Positions 1 through 9,265 of a DNA stretch of 64,000 bases are shown here, piece after piece. The translations under genes and the position numbers were made by a program. This DNA comes from DASQFQ01 sp963730115. GTDB lineage: Bacteria; Actinomycetota; Thermoleophilia; Solirubrobacterales; Solirubrobacteraceae. Position 1 is the first letter of the stretch, and each line of letters starts with the position of its first letter. Where the stretch lies: contig CAVSQM010000004.1 in NCBI GenBank assembly GCA_963730115.1, positions 682,001 to 746,000 of the forward strand, given 5' to 3'. Below the pieces are notes generated by a model. The model had not been told where the DNA came from. It saw nothing but the letters and a program-made list of their open reading frames with translations, and ran no database searches.

Positions 1-661
1 CCGCGCCGACTTCCGCTCCCGGCGCGAGTCGCTGCTCGCCGTCGACGAGGCGGTCGAAGCGGTGGTCGGGGCGCTCGCGCGCACCGGCCGGCTCGGCAAC
101 ACGTACGTCCTCTTCACCTCCGACAACGGCTTCTTCCAGGGCGAGCACCGGATCTACAAGGGCAAGTACCTGGCCTACGACCCGTCGTCGCACGTGCCGC
201 TGCTGATCCGCGGGCCCGGCATCCCGCCCGGCACCGTGTCGGGCGAGCCGATCACCAACGCCGACCTCGCGCCGACGATCCTCGAGGCCGCCGGGGTCGC
301 GGCCGACCGGCCGATGGACGGCCGCTCGATCCTGCCGTTCGCCCGCGACGGCGGCCTGCGCACGCGCCGGCCGCTGCTGCAGGAGGGGCTCGCGGCGGGC
401 GACATCGACCGCGACGGGGCGGCCCGCTCCGGCACCGTCGGCGAGTACCACGCGATCCGCACCGAGCGCTACCTCTTCGTCGAGTGGATCAACGGCGCGC
501 GCGAGCTCTACGACCGGGCGCGCGACCCCGGCGAGATGCAGTCGCGCCACGCCGACCCGCGCTACGCCCCGATCCGCCGCTCGCTGCACCGCGAGCTCGT
601 GCGCCTGCGGACGTGCGCGGGCGACGTCTGCCGCGAGCCGGCGGGCCCGCTGCGGCCCTGA
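1..661 (+). CDS. Sulfatase-family hydrolase, C-terminal part (5' end outside window)
   Basis: The reading frame is already open at base 2 and runs to TGA at 659-661, so only the last ~219 residues are present. The fragment carries sulfatase/alkaline-phosphatase-superfamily features: a TSDNGFF metal-ligand segment, then GEHRIYKGK, a P-L-L-I-R-GPGIPPG strand-turn and the DLAPTILEAAGV helix typical of arylsulfatase A-like enzymes. The family hydrolyses sulfate esters with a formylglycine nucleophile; that N-terminal CxPxR motif lies outside the window and cannot be checked. A DxxC-rich tail (TCAGDVC) may form a disulfide, which would fit an exported enzyme. The next gene also belongs to an aryl-sulfate family. 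Confidence 0.88.
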   Translation, partial: RADFRSRRESLLAVDEAVEAVVGALARTGRLGNTYVLFTSDNGFFQGEHRIYKGKYLAYDPSSHVPLLIRGPGIPPGTVSGEPITNADLAPTILEAAGVAADRPMDGRSILPFARDGGLRTRRPLLQEGLAAGDIDRDGAARSGTVGEYHAIRTERYLFVEWINGARELYDRARDPGEMQSRHADPRYAPIRRSLHRELVRLRTCAGDVCREPAGPLRP

Positions 662-701
662 GCGCAACTCGCATCGCCGGATTCTGTTGGAGACTCCGCC
701 G

Positions 702-2468
702 ATGCCGCGACTCGTTCTCCGGGCCGTCCTCGCGACGCTGCTCGCCGTCACCGCCCTGCCCGCCGCCGCCTCGGCGCAGGACCAGCCGATCAGCGCGTAC
801 CCCTCGCCGGGCACGCCGAGCGCCAGTCCCGGCACGCAGATCTCGCTGCGGGGTGCGCCGGCGAACCGGCTCGGCAGCATCCGCGTGACCGGCTCGAAGA
901 GCGGCCGCCATGCGGGCCGGCTGCGCGCGCACGCCGACCGCCAGGGCGCGAGCTTCGTGCTGGCGCGCGACCTGCGCCAAGGGGAGCGGGTCACCGTGCG
1001 GACCGGTCTGCGGATCCGCGGCGCGCGCAACGGAGATTTCACGTTCCGCACGGCGCGGATCCCCGAGCGGGTGACGATCCAGAACCGGATCTTCCCGGGC
1101 GAGAACATCGCGGCCAAGAAGACGCGCCACTTCCGCTCGCGGCCGGACCTCCAGCCGCCGTTCGTGACCGTCACCACCTCGCGGCCCGGCGTCGCCCCCG
1201 GTCACCTCTTCCTGAGCCCGAAGTCGAAGCGCGACGAGAAGCAGGCCGGCCCGCTGATCGCCGACAACCGCGGCGAGCCGATCTGGTTCGACCCGCTGCC
1301 CGGCATCACCGCGGCCACCGACTTCCGCGCCCAGACCTACCAGGGCAGGCCGGTCCTCACCTACTGGCGCGGCACGTCGCGGCAGGGGATCGGCACCGGC
1401 GAGCTCGTCATCCTCGACCAGTCCTACCGGGTCATCCGCCGCATCCGCACCGTCAACGGCTTCAAGCCCGACCTGCACGAGTTCGAGATCACGCCCGAGG
1501 GCAGGGCGCTGCTCATCAGCTATCCGATCGTGCGCCAGAACCTGCGGCCGGTGAAGGGGAAGCGGCGCGGCCTCGTGGTCGACTCGGTCATCCAGGAGGT
1601 CGAGATCGCGACGGGCCTCGTGACCTTCGAGTGGCACTCGCTCGGCAACATCCTGCTGCGCGAGACCTTCTCGCGGCCGCGACCGGGAACGCCGTTCGAC
1701 TACGTGCACACGAACTCGGTGAAGGTCGAGAGCGACGGCGACTTCCTGATGTCCGCGCGCAACACGTGGGCGGGCTACAAGATCGACCGCGAGACGGGGC
1801 GGATCCTGTGGCGCCTCGGCGGCAAGCGGAGCACGTTCCGGCTGCCGCGGGCGGCGCAGTTCGCGTGGCAGCACGACATCGCCCGGCGCGCGGACGGCGC
1901 CATCACCGTGTTCGACAACTCGGCCTTCCCGCCAGTGCGCAAGTTCTCGCGCGCGCTGGCGATCCGGCTCAACCACTCGAACCGCACGGCGCGGCTGCTC
2001 TCCGCGACCCGGCACCCGCGCCGGCTGCTGGCCGCGACCCAGGGCAACCAGCAGTCGCTGCCCAACGGCAACTTCCTCGTCGGCTGGGGCTCGCAGCGGC
2101 AGCTGACCGAGTACACGCCGTCCGGCACGCCGCTGTACAACGCGGCGCTGTCGCTCGGCTACGAGTCGTACCGCAGCTACCGCCTGCCGTGGGTCGGGCT
2201 GCCGCGCTCGCGGCCGGTGGTGGCGGCGACCGACGAGCCGGGCGCGGGCACCGACGTCTACATGAGCTGGAACGGCGCGACCGAGGTCGCGACGTGGGAG
2301 CTGTTCGCCGGCTCGAGCGCGAGCACGCTCGCGTCGGTCGGCCGGGCGCCGCGGACGGGCTTCGAGACGAGGATCACGACGCCGGGCGTGCCGCGCTTCG
2401 TGCAGGTGCGGGCGTTCGACAGCGCGGGCAACGCGCTCTCGACCTCGGCGCCGACGCGCGTGCGCTAG
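702..2468 (+). CDS. Secreted arylsulfotransferase (ASST)-like protein
   Basis: 588 residues from ATG 702. A TTG at 687 would add five residues, but ATG follows a GGAG at 689-692 and begins a clean signal peptide ending near AAASAQD. The body has the repeated WRLGGK / WQHDI / NGNFLVGWGS blade signatures of the ASST beta-propeller family, including HTNSVK, DFLMSARNTW and a late QQSLPNGNFL segment. The last ~85 residues look like a fibronectin-III-type beta-sandwich. ASST enzymes move sulfate between phenolic esters outside the cytoplasm; the active-site histidine cannot be assigned with certainty. It follows a sulfatase by about 40 bp, which suggests shared sulfate-ester chemistry. It converges on nagA with a 4-bp overlap. 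Confidence 0.78.
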   Translation: MPRLVLRAVLATLLAVTALPAAASAQDQPISAYPSPGTPSASPGTQISLRGAPANRLGSIRVTGSKSGRHAGRLRAHADRQGASFVLARDLRQGERVTVRTGLRIRGARNGDFTFRTARIPERVTIQNRIFPGENIAAKKTRHFRSRPDLQPPFVTVTTSRPGVAPGHLFLSPKSKRDEKQAGPLIADNRGEPIWFDPLPGITAATDFRAQTYQGRPVLTYWRGTSRQGIGTGELVILDQSYRVIRRIRTVNGFKPDLHEFEITPEGRALLISYPIVRQNLRPVKGKRRGLVVDSVIQEVEIATGLVTFEWHSLGNILLRETFSRPRPGTPFDYVHTNSVKVESDGDFLMSARNTWAGYKIDRETGRILWRLGGKRSTFRLPRAAQFAWQHDIARRADGAITVFDNSAFPPVRKFSRALAIRLNHSNRTARLLSATRHPRRLLAATQGNQQSLPNGNFLVGWGSQRQLTEYTPSGTPLYNAALSLGYESYRSYRLPWVGLPRSRPVVAATDEPGAGTDVYMSWNGATEVATWELFAGSSASTLASVGRAPRTGFETRITTPGVPRFVQVRAFDSAGNALSTSAPTRVR

Positions 2469-3424
2469 CGGAGGACCCGCTCGACCTCGAGCCGGTCGTC
2501 GAGGACGAGCACGCCGTGCGGCTCGGTGTTCGCGAGCCGCGCGGGCGTGGATGTGGCCGCGGTGAGCGCCTGCTCGAGCGGGACCCCCATGGCGTGGGCG
2601 TTGCGGACCGCCTCGGCCATGGTCAGCGTGCTGCCGGCCAGGCGGCCGTGCTCGCCGGTGACCTTGCCGTCCACGGCGTGGAGAGGGCGGCCGCCGAGGC
2701 TGCTGCCGACGCAGTCGCTGACGAGCGCGACGCGGCCGGTCCGGAACGCCGCGCGCACCTTGTCCTCCGGGACGTGGAGGCCGTCGACGATCAGCTGGAG
2801 CGTCACGCGCGGGTCGGCGAGCGCGGCGTCGGCGAGCTCGGGCGCCATCGCGTTGTGGAGGTGGGTGACGGTGGCGAACGGCGCGGTGTGGGCCGCGCTG
2901 TGGCCGGCGGAGATGAGAATGCCGCGGGCGTTGAGCTCGTCGACGAGCGCGTCCGCGCCGGGCAGCTCGGGCGCGAGCGTGACCTGGGTCACCGGGCCCG
3001 CGTCGAGCAGCCGGCGCAGCAGCGCGACGTCGGGGGCGCGCAGGTGCTCGGGCGGGTGGGCGCCGCTGCGCTCGGGTGACAGGAACGGGCCCTCGAGGTG
3101 GACGCCGAGGCAGTTGGCCGGCCAGGGCAGCTCGAGCGCGCGGACGAGATCCACCTCGGGCGCGGTGATCAGCGTCGGCCGCCAGGCGGTGGTGCCGGCG
3201 GCCTGGAGCGCCGCGTCGATGCGCTCGCGTTCGGCTGCGCCGGCGGTGAGCAGGTCGACGTCCTGGTAGCCGTTGACCTGGAGGTCGACGTAGCCGGGCA
3301 CGGCGAGCCCGCGGCCGCCCGGCTCGAGGCCGGCGGCAGCGATCGCGCCGCCGGCGACCTCGACGTCGCCGGGCACGATCTCGCCGCCCACGAACGCCGC
3401 GCCGACCCCGAGTCGCATGCCCAC
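2465..3424 (-). CDS. nagA: N-acetylglucosamine-6-phosphate deacetylase
   Basis: 319 residues with GTG at 3424; an in-frame ATG at 3418 is equally possible. NagA removes acetate from GlcNAc-6-phosphate during amino-sugar and cell-wall recycling. Amidohydrolase landmarks are visible: PGYVDLQVNG (45-52), the metal ligand Glu in HLEGPF (E111), the histidine in SAGHS (H175), HLHNAM (H188) and the catalytic Asp in LVSDCVG (D237). The protein is shorter than the usual ~380 residues because the small N-terminal beta domain is reduced. No other nag genes are adjacent. Confidence 0.88.
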   Translation of the reverse strand: MGMRLGVGAAFVGGEIVPGDVEVAGGAIAAAGLEPGGRGLAVPGYVDLQVNGYQDVDLLTAGAAERERIDAALQAAGTTAWRPTLITAPEVDLVRALELPWPANCLGVHLEGPFLSPERSGAHPPEHLRAPDVALLRRLLDAGPVTQVTLAPELPGADALVDELNARGILISAGHSAAHTAPFATVTHLHNAMAPELADAALADPRVTLQLIVDGLHVPEDKVRAAFRTGRVALVSDCVGSSLGGRPLHAVDGKVTGEHGRLAGSTLTMAEAVRNAHAMGVPLEQALTAATSTPARLANTEPHGVLVLDDRLEVERVLR

Positions 3425-3465
3425 ACGTTTTCATGCCGCGCGCGGGCGGGAACACAACGTTGAGC

Positions 3466-5198
3466 ATGGCGGCAGCAGGGGCGGCTGAAGGCCGCATCAT
3501 CGAGACGAACATCCCGGCCGGCTGGATCGCCTGCCGTGGGCGCGCTGGCACTGGATGGTGCTCGTCGGGCTCGGCACCGTGTGGATCCTCGACGGGCTCG
3601 AGGTCACGATCGTCGGCACGATCTCCTCGCGCCTCACCGAGGACGGGTCCGGGATCAAGATCAGCGAGGCGCAGATCGGCCAGGCGGCCGCGGTCTACGT
3701 CGCCGGCGCGTGCCTCGGCGCGCTGTTCTTCGGCTGGCTCGCCGACCGGATGGGGCGCAAGAAGCTCTTCCTCATCACGCTGGCGCTCTATCTGGTGGCC
3801 ACGGTGGCGACCGCGTTCTCGACGACGTTCCTGATGTTCGCGATCTGCCGCTTCTTCACCGGCGCCGGCATCGGCGGCGAGTACGCGGCGATCAACTCCG
3901 CGATCGACGAGCTGATCCCGGCGCGGGTGCGCGGCACCGTCGACCTCATCATCAACGGCTCGTTCTGGCTCGGCACCGCGTTCGGCGCCGCCCTGTCGAT
4001 CGTGCTGCTCAACGACAACATCTTCGACGCCGACGTGGGCTGGCGGCTCGCCTTCGGGCTCGGGGCGGTGCTCGGCGTCGGCATCCTGATCGTGCGGCGG
4101 CACGTGCCGGAGAGCCCGCGCTGGATGTTCATCCACGGCAAGCTCGACGACGCCGAGGAGCTGGTCGACGACATCGAGACGCAGGTCAAGGAGTCGGCGG
4201 GCGTCGACGAGCTGAAGGAGCCGAAGAAGTCGATCAAGGTGCGCGAGCAGGAGAACGTCGGCTTCGTGGAGATCGCCAAGACGGTGTTCGGCGCGTACCC
4301 GCGGCGGACGGTCGTCGGGCTCTCGCTCTTCATCGGCCAGGCGTTCCTCTACAACGCCGTGTTCTTCACCTACGCGCTCGTGCTGGGGACGTTCTACGAC
4401 GTCAAGCCCGCCAGCGTGGGCTGGTACATCATCCCGTTCGCGATCGGCAACTTCCTCGGGCCGCTGGTGCTCGGGCGGTTCTTCGACAGCGTCGGGCGCA
4501 AGCCGATGATCGCGGGCACGTACATCCTCTCCGGCGTGCTGCTGATCGTCACGGCGTTCCTGTTCAAGGCCGACGTGTGGACGGCGACGACGCAGACCGC
4601 GGCGTGGAGCGTGATCTTCTTCTTCGCGTCGGCGGGCGCGAGCTCGGCGTACCTGACCGTGAGCGAGATCTTCCCGATGGAGACGCGCGCGCTGGCGATC
4701 GCGTTCTTCTACGCGGTCGGCACCGCGATCGGCGGCATCACCGGGCCGCTGCTGTTCGGCAAGCTCGTCGAGAGCGGCGAGGAGACGCAGGTCTTCTGGG
4801 GCTACATCCTGGGCGCGACGCTGATGATCCTCGGGGGAATCGTGCAGGCGGTGCTCGGCATCGAGGCGGCGCGACGCGACCTCGAGGACATCGCGACGCC
4901 GCTGTCGGCCGAGGAGGCGGATGAGTCGTCGGCGCGCGACCGCGAGCCGCGGCGCCCGTACTCCTACTCCGCGTTCCAGCAGTCCTCGTCGCGCGTGCCG
5001 GACGAGGACATCGACGAGGAGGTCGCGGCGCTGGCGGCCGCCCTGCAGGAGGGCGAGCTCTCACGCGGCGAGCTGGGGCGGCGGGTCAACTGCCGCTTGT
5101 GGGGCCCCGGCCGGTACCGGCGGGCGCTGGCGGCGGCCATGCAGCGAGGCGAGATCCGCGCCGTGGGGCGCGGTCGATTCGCCGCGAGCTCGCGCTGA
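3466..5198 (+). CDS. MFS metabolite transporter with C-terminal soluble extension (1-base frame break near start)
   Basis: Twelve-helix major facilitator of the sugar/metabolite porter type: GWLADRMGRKK in loop 2-3, PESPRW after helix 6 and GRFFDSVGRKP in the second half. The uninterrupted frame begins only at ATG 3555. ATG 3466 opens another frame whose peptide (ending ETNIPA) would join to RLDRLPWARWHWM if one base were restored at 3519/3520; this joined N-terminus matches what such transporters normally carry. I therefore call 3466 the true start with a one-base deletion. After helix 12, about 100 extra residues follow, ending in a basic helical stretch that resembles a small winged-helix fold. 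Substrate unknown. Confidence 0.82.
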
Positions 5199-5207
5199 CC
5201 TACCCTC

Positions 5208-6227
5208 ATGGGCATGCGGCTGAGCGTGCTCGACCAGTCTCCGATCCCCGAGGGCTCGACGGGCCCGGAGGCGCTCGCGAACACGCTCGACCTCGCGCGG
5301 CTGTGCGAGCAGCTCGGCTATCACCGCTACTGGCTGGCCGAGCACCACGGCGGGCCGACGCTGGCGGGCCCGAGCCCGGAGGCGCTGATCCCTGCGGTGG
5401 CCGGTGTGACCTCGACGATGCGGATCGGCAGCGGCGGGGTGATGCTGCCGCACTACTCCTCGTTCAAGGTGGCGGAGACGTTCTCGCTGCTGGCCGGGCT
5501 GTTCCCGGGGCGGATCGACCTCGGCATCGGGCGGGCGGCGGGCACCGACCCGATGACGACCTTCGCGCTGCAGCGCGACCGCCGCACCGCCGGGCCCGAC
5601 GACTTCCCCGAGCAACTCGCGGAGCTGCTCGCGCACTACGACGGCAGCTTCCCCGCCGACCACCCGTTCGCGCGGCTCGGGCGGACGCTGCCGGGCGCGC
5701 CGCACCAGCCCGAGGTGTGGCTCCTCGGCTCGTCGGCGCAGTCGGCGATCTGGGCCGGCCAGCTCGGGCTGCCCTACGCGTTCGCCGACTTCATCAACGC
5801 CGACGGAGCGCCGAACGCCGAGCTGTACCGCGAGCGCTTCGCCGCCTCGCCGCGGCTGGCCCATCCGCGCGTGGCGGTCGCCGTGTGGGCGATCTGCGCC
5901 GACACCGACGAGGAGGCGGAGCGGATCGCCGCGAGCGGGCGCATGACGTTCACGCTCCTCCGCCAGGGCCGCCTGATCCCGGTGCCGCCGCCGGAGAAGG
6001 CGCTGCGGTTCCTGGCCACGCAGGAGAACGTGCCGCGCCGCGGCGTCATCGGCTCGCCGGCGAAGGTGCGCGCGGGGATCGAGGAGATCGCGTCGCGCTA
6101 CCTGGCCGAGGAGGTGATCGTGGTCAACATCAGCTACGACCACGGCGCGCGGCGGAGGTCATACGAGCTGATCGCGGACGCGTTCGGCGTGACGCCGAGC
6201 GAAGCGGCCGCCGCGCATGCCGGCTGA
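5208..6227 (+). CDS. Luciferase-like flavin-dependent monooxygenase (MsnO8-type LLM)
   Basis: 339 residues starting ATG GGC ATG. Begins LSVLDQSPI and contains WLAEHHGGP, IGSGGVMLPHYSSFKVAE and PGRIDLGIGRA, the conserved blocks of the bacterial-luciferase TIM-barrel family, in the MsnO8-like subgroup that uses reduced FMN. The substrate cannot be deduced. It begins 9 bp after the transporter stop and overlaps the next gene by 11 bp, so the three genes are probably cotranscribed. Confidence 0.85.
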   Translation: MGMRLSVLDQSPIPEGSTGPEALANTLDLARLCEQLGYHRYWLAEHHGGPTLAGPSPEALIPAVAGVTSTMRIGSGGVMLPHYSSFKVAETFSLLAGLFPGRIDLGIGRAAGTDPMTTFALQRDRRTAGPDDFPEQLAELLAHYDGSFPADHPFARLGRTLPGAPHQPEVWLLGSSAQSAIWAGQLGLPYAFADFINADGAPNAELYRERFAASPRLAHPRVAVAVWAICADTDEEAERIAASGRMTFTLLRQGRLIPVPPPEKALRFLATQENVPRRGVIGSPAKVRAGIEEIASRYLAEEVIVVNISYDHGARRRSYELIADAFGVTPSEAAAAHAG

Positions 6228-7299
6228 CTACCGGGCCGCCTTCACGGACTGGATGGCCTGCGCGTCGCGCGGGGCTTCGGAGCCGGCCGCCCGGGCGGCC
6301 GCGGCCGCCGGCGACCCGGTCGTGGCGCTCGGCACCGCGGGGCACGTGCTCGACTTCGACGACACGTACCTCCCGGGGATGGCGCACCTGAGCGCGCCGG
6401 TGGCGCCCGCGGCGCTCGTCCTCGGCGCGCGTGCGGGCGCCACGGTGGATGACGTGCTCGCCGCCTACGCCGAGGGCTTCGAGGCGATGGGCGCGCTCGC
6501 CGCCGCGGGCCACCCGGCGCTCTACGACCGCGGCTGGCACCCGACCGCCGTGTGCGGCGCCGTCGGCGCCGCGGTGGCCGCCGCGCGGCTGCTCGGCGCC
6601 GACCGCGACACCGCGGCCGGCCTGGCCGCGCTGCGGGCCGGCGGGTTGCGCGCGGCGTTCGGCTCCGACGGCAAGTCGATCCAGGTCGGCCTCGCGGCCG
6701 CGACGGGCGTGGCCGCCGCCCGCCTCGCCGCCGCCGGCGCGACGGTGCCGACGGACCGCATCGCGGAGGCGTGGCACGACGCGTACGGCGGCCGCTGGGC
6801 GACCGGTGCCCAGAGCGCCATCACCCAGAACTGGATCAAGGCGTGGCCCTGCTGCCTCCAGACCCACGGGGCGATCGAGTGCGCCGAGCGCGTCGAGGGC
6901 GTCCCCGACGGCCCGCTCCGCGTCCTCGCCCACCCGGTCTCGCGGCAGGCCGCCGGCTACGACGGGGTCGAGACGCCCTTGCAGGCGAAGTTCTCGATCC
7001 CCTACACGACCGCGTTCACGCTCCTGCGCGGCGGCCCGCGCGTCGACGACTTCGCCGCGCTCGACCCCGAGGTGCAGGCGCTCGCGGAGCGCATCAGCGT
7101 CCGCACCGACCCGGCCCTCGGCGAGTCGGCGTTCGCGCTCTTCGCCGGCGACGACGAGCTCGCCCGCGTCGACGCTGCCCGCGGCTCGCCGCTGCATCCG
7201 CTCTCGCCTGAGGACCTCGAGACGAAGATCCACGATCTCGCCGGCGATCGCTTCGACGAGCTCCCGGACAGCGCCGGCGAGCTCCTCACCCGGCTCTAG
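6217..7299 (+). CDS. MmgE/PrpD-family protein (2-methylcitrate dehydratase-like)
   Basis: 360 residues. The HVLDFDDTYL segment, the HPTAVCGAVGAA helix, GGLRAAFGSDGKS and KAWPCCLQTHG match the MmgE/PrpD fold, whose known members dehydrate 2-methylcitrate or isomerise cis-aconitate derivatives. At 360 residues it is shorter than the usual 440-460, with the N-terminal helical part reduced. No prpB or prpC partner is nearby, so a propionate role is not supported. The start overlaps the LLM monooxygenase by 11 bp, pointing to one operon. Confidence 0.8.
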   Translation: MPADYRAAFTDWMACASRGASEPAARAAAAAGDPVVALGTAGHVLDFDDTYLPGMAHLSAPVAPAALVLGARAGATVDDVLAAYAEGFEAMGALAAAGHPALYDRGWHPTAVCGAVGAAVAAARLLGADRDTAAGLAALRAGGLRAAFGSDGKSIQVGLAAATGVAAARLAAAGATVPTDRIAEAWHDAYGGRWATGAQSAITQNWIKAWPCCLQTHGAIECAERVEGVPDGPLRVLAHPVSRQAAGYDGVETPLQAKFSIPYTTAFTLLRGGPRVDDFAALDPEVQALAERISVRTDPALGESAFALFAGDDELARVDAARGSPLHPLSPEDLETKIHDLAGDRFDELPDSAGELLTRL

Positions 7300-7730
7300 A
7301 GGTCCTCGACCTCGAGGTCCGGAATCCGCTCGCGCAGCAGCTCGGCGACCACGCGCCGGTGGCAGCCCGTGGGGTTCGCCTCGAGGCAGAGCAGCGCCGT
7401 GCGGACGCGCGGGAGCTCGGCCGCGAGCGCGTCGAGCTCGGCGCCGGCGTGCGTCACGGCGTGCTCGCGGTAGGCGGCCCGCGCCTCGTCCTGGTGCCCG
7501 GCGCGGAACAGCCCGCGGATCTCCAGCGGCGTGCCGAGCTCGCGCCGGTGCTCATAGGCGATCCCGTGCTCGGCGAGCTTGAGCGCAAGCTTCGTCTTCG
7601 ACATCCCCGGGCGCCGCGACTGCGGGCGGAGCCGCACGTCGAGCACCCGCTGCACCCCCGCCGCCGAGAGCTCCGCCACGAGCGCGTCCGGCCACAGCGC
7701 CTCGTAGCCGATCGTCCACAGCGTGGTCAC
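7296..7730 (-). CDS. DUF488 family protein
   Basis: 144 residues from GTG 7730, chosen because WTIGYEAL follows at once, the usual DUF488 N-terminus. Other family landmarks are LDVRLRPQSRRPGMSK, LGTPLEIR and the ending CLEANPTGCHRRVVAELL, with Cys and His positioned as in the family. Function is not established. The GTGA overlap (4 bp) with the upstream monooxygenase gene shows translational coupling. A much longer frame extends upstream but is only the antisense of the neighbour. Confidence 0.85.
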   Translation of the reverse strand: MTTLWTIGYEALWPDALVAELSAAGVQRVLDVRLRPQSRRPGMSKTKLALKLAEHGIAYEHRRELGTPLEIRGLFRAGHQDEARAAYREHAVTHAGAELDALAAELPRVRTALLCLEANPTGCHRRVVAELLRERIPDLEVEDL

Positions 7731-8470
7731 GGCCCTGCCGCGATCGCCGCCCGCACCTCGTCCTCGCGCGGGTCGGAGCCGAAGCCGGACAGGCACCACG
7801 TCGCGCCCGCCGCCTCCCAGGGTCGATGGTCGACGTCCGCGGGGTTGTCGACCACGAGATCGAACGCGTCGCCGCGCTCCGCCCGGATCTCCGCCGCCAG
7901 CTCGGCGACCGCCTCCGGCCCCGGCAGCTCGATCGGGAAGTACCCGTCCCACCGCAGCGCACGTCGCAGCGGTCGCCGGTTCGGCCAGCGCCCGGCCACC
8001 CACACCGGGATCCGCGGCTGCTGGACGGGCACGGGCTGGAACTCGCCGCCCCACAGCTCGGCGAGCCGCTCGAGGTCGGCGTCGAGCCTCCGCGCCCGCT
8101 CGCGCGGGTCGGTCTCCTCGCCGAAGTCGGCGAACTCGCCGTGGCCGTCGCCGCCGATGCCGACGCCCAGCGCCAGCCGCCCGCCGCTCAGCCGGTCGAG
8201 CGTGACCGTCTCGCGCGCGAGCTTGGCGACGCGGCGGCGCGGCGTCGGCGTCACCAGCGCGCCGATCCGCACCCGCTCGGTCGCGGACGCGATCGCCGCC
8301 ATCGACACCCACGGGTCGGCGAGGCGCGCGACGTCCGTGTAGACCATGTGGTCCCAGAGGAAGAAGCCGTCCCAGCCGGCGGCCTCGGTCTCCGCGGCGA
8401 GCGCCGCCAGGACGCGCGGTTCCGAGAGCTCCCCGAAGGGGGCGACGAAGATCGCTCTCCGGGCGGGCAC
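7727..8470 (-). CDS. LLM-class flavin/F420-dependent oxidoreductase
   Basis: 247 residues from GTG 8470 (VPARRAIFVAPFGEL). An ATG 54 bp further upstream would overlap the preceding methyltransferase by 44 bp and adds a low-complexity leader. FLWDHMVYTDVA, ERVRIGALVTPTPRRR, TLDRLSGGRLALGVGIGGDG and PVWVAGRWPNRRPLRRA are typical of the luciferase-like family that uses FMNH2 or F420. It is short for the family (about 300 residues is usual). It is coupled to the DUF488 gene and lies 10 bp after the methyltransferase, so these three form one minus-strand operon. Confidence 0.82.
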   Translation of the reverse strand: MPARRAIFVAPFGELSEPRVLAALAAETEAAGWDGFFLWDHMVYTDVARLADPWVSMAAIASATERVRIGALVTPTPRRRVAKLARETVTLDRLSGGRLALGVGIGGDGHGEFADFGEETDPRERARRLDADLERLAELWGGEFQPVPVQQPRIPVWVAGRWPNRRPLRRALRWDGYFPIELPGPEAVAELAAEIRAERGDAFDLVVDNPADVDHRPWEAAGATWCLSGFGSDPREDEVRAAIAAGP

Positions 8471-8480
8471 GCGGGGGAAG

Positions 8481-9218
8481 CTAGCGCTTGCGGCCGACCA
8501 CGGCCACGTACTCGAGCGGCTCACCGGCGATCGAGAGCCGGTGCACGTAGCGACGCCGCGCCAGCACCTCGAGCGACCCTTCCCGGACCATCCGGCGGAT
8601 CAGCCCGCGGAAGCCGCTCTCCTCATCCTCCTCGAGGAAGTCGGCCTTGATGTTGAAGGCGATCCACGCGCCGGTTGCGGCTGCGGCGTACGCCTCGGAG
8701 AACGCCTCCGGCGGGATGTCGTCGAAGCCGAGCGCGGCGACCAGCGTCAGCAGTGTCGGCTCGCCCAGGCGGGCGCGCTCGTCGTCGTCGAGGGAGGTGA
8801 GGTCGCACACGACGTAGTCGTCGTAGACGGCCGGCCGGTCGCGCGCGGCGGCCGTGGCGGCCTCTTCGATGATGTCGACGCCGACGATCGACGGCACGCC
8901 GAGCGCCTGGATCTGCTCGCCCACCAGCCCGTTGCCGGCGCCGACGTCGAGCGCGGTCAGCGTCTTCGCGTCGACGTCCGCCGCGACGAGCTGCTCGGCC
9001 AGGAGCTCGGCGACCACCTCCGGCGAGGCGCACTGCAGATGGTCATGGAAGATCTGCTCGTAGAGGCCGGGGACCTCGTAGATCTCGTGGTAGTCGTGGA
9101 AGCGGATGGTCCGCTGCTCGTCGCCGACCATCACCTCGCACCACTCGGTGTCCTGCGACGCGGCCGCCTCGTCGTCGGACGGGAACCGCACGGTCAGCTC
9201 GGGAAGCGTGGAAGTCAT
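8481..9218 (-). CDS. Class I SAM-dependent methyltransferase
   Basis: 245 residues from ATG 9218; a GTG one codon earlier is possible. The motif I region reads ALDVGAGNGLVGE, followed by VGVDIIEEA (motif post-I) and a YVVCDLTSL segment, as in Rossmann-fold methyltransferases. The N-terminal ~80 residues (HDYHEIYEVPGLYEQIF) are characteristic of a small-molecule-type subgroup of unknown substrate. It is divergent from the MetE/methyltransferase fusion; the 47-bp gap between them must hold both promoters. Confidence 0.82.
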   Translation of the reverse strand: MTSTLPELTVRFPSDDEAAASQDTEWCEVMVGDEQRTIRFHDYHEIYEVPGLYEQIFHDHLQCASPEVVAELLAEQLVAADVDAKTLTALDVGAGNGLVGEQIQALGVPSIVGVDIIEEAATAAARDRPAVYDDYVVCDLTSLDDDERARLGEPTLLTLVAALGFDDIPPEAFSEAYAAAATGAWIAFNIKADFLEEDEESGFRGLIRRMVREGSLEVLARRRYVHRLSIAGEPLEYVAVVGRKR

Positions 9219-9265
9219 CACTCCAATTCGTGCCCGTTCACGCGCGGGATAGTCTCCCGACTCCG

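Noticed and set aside
489..4136. 1215-residue open frame on the minus strand
   Set aside because: It crosses several well-supported plus-strand genes, is Arg/Ala/Pro-rich with no domains, and is the usual GC-rich antisense shadow; only its 3' neighbour nagA is real in another frame.
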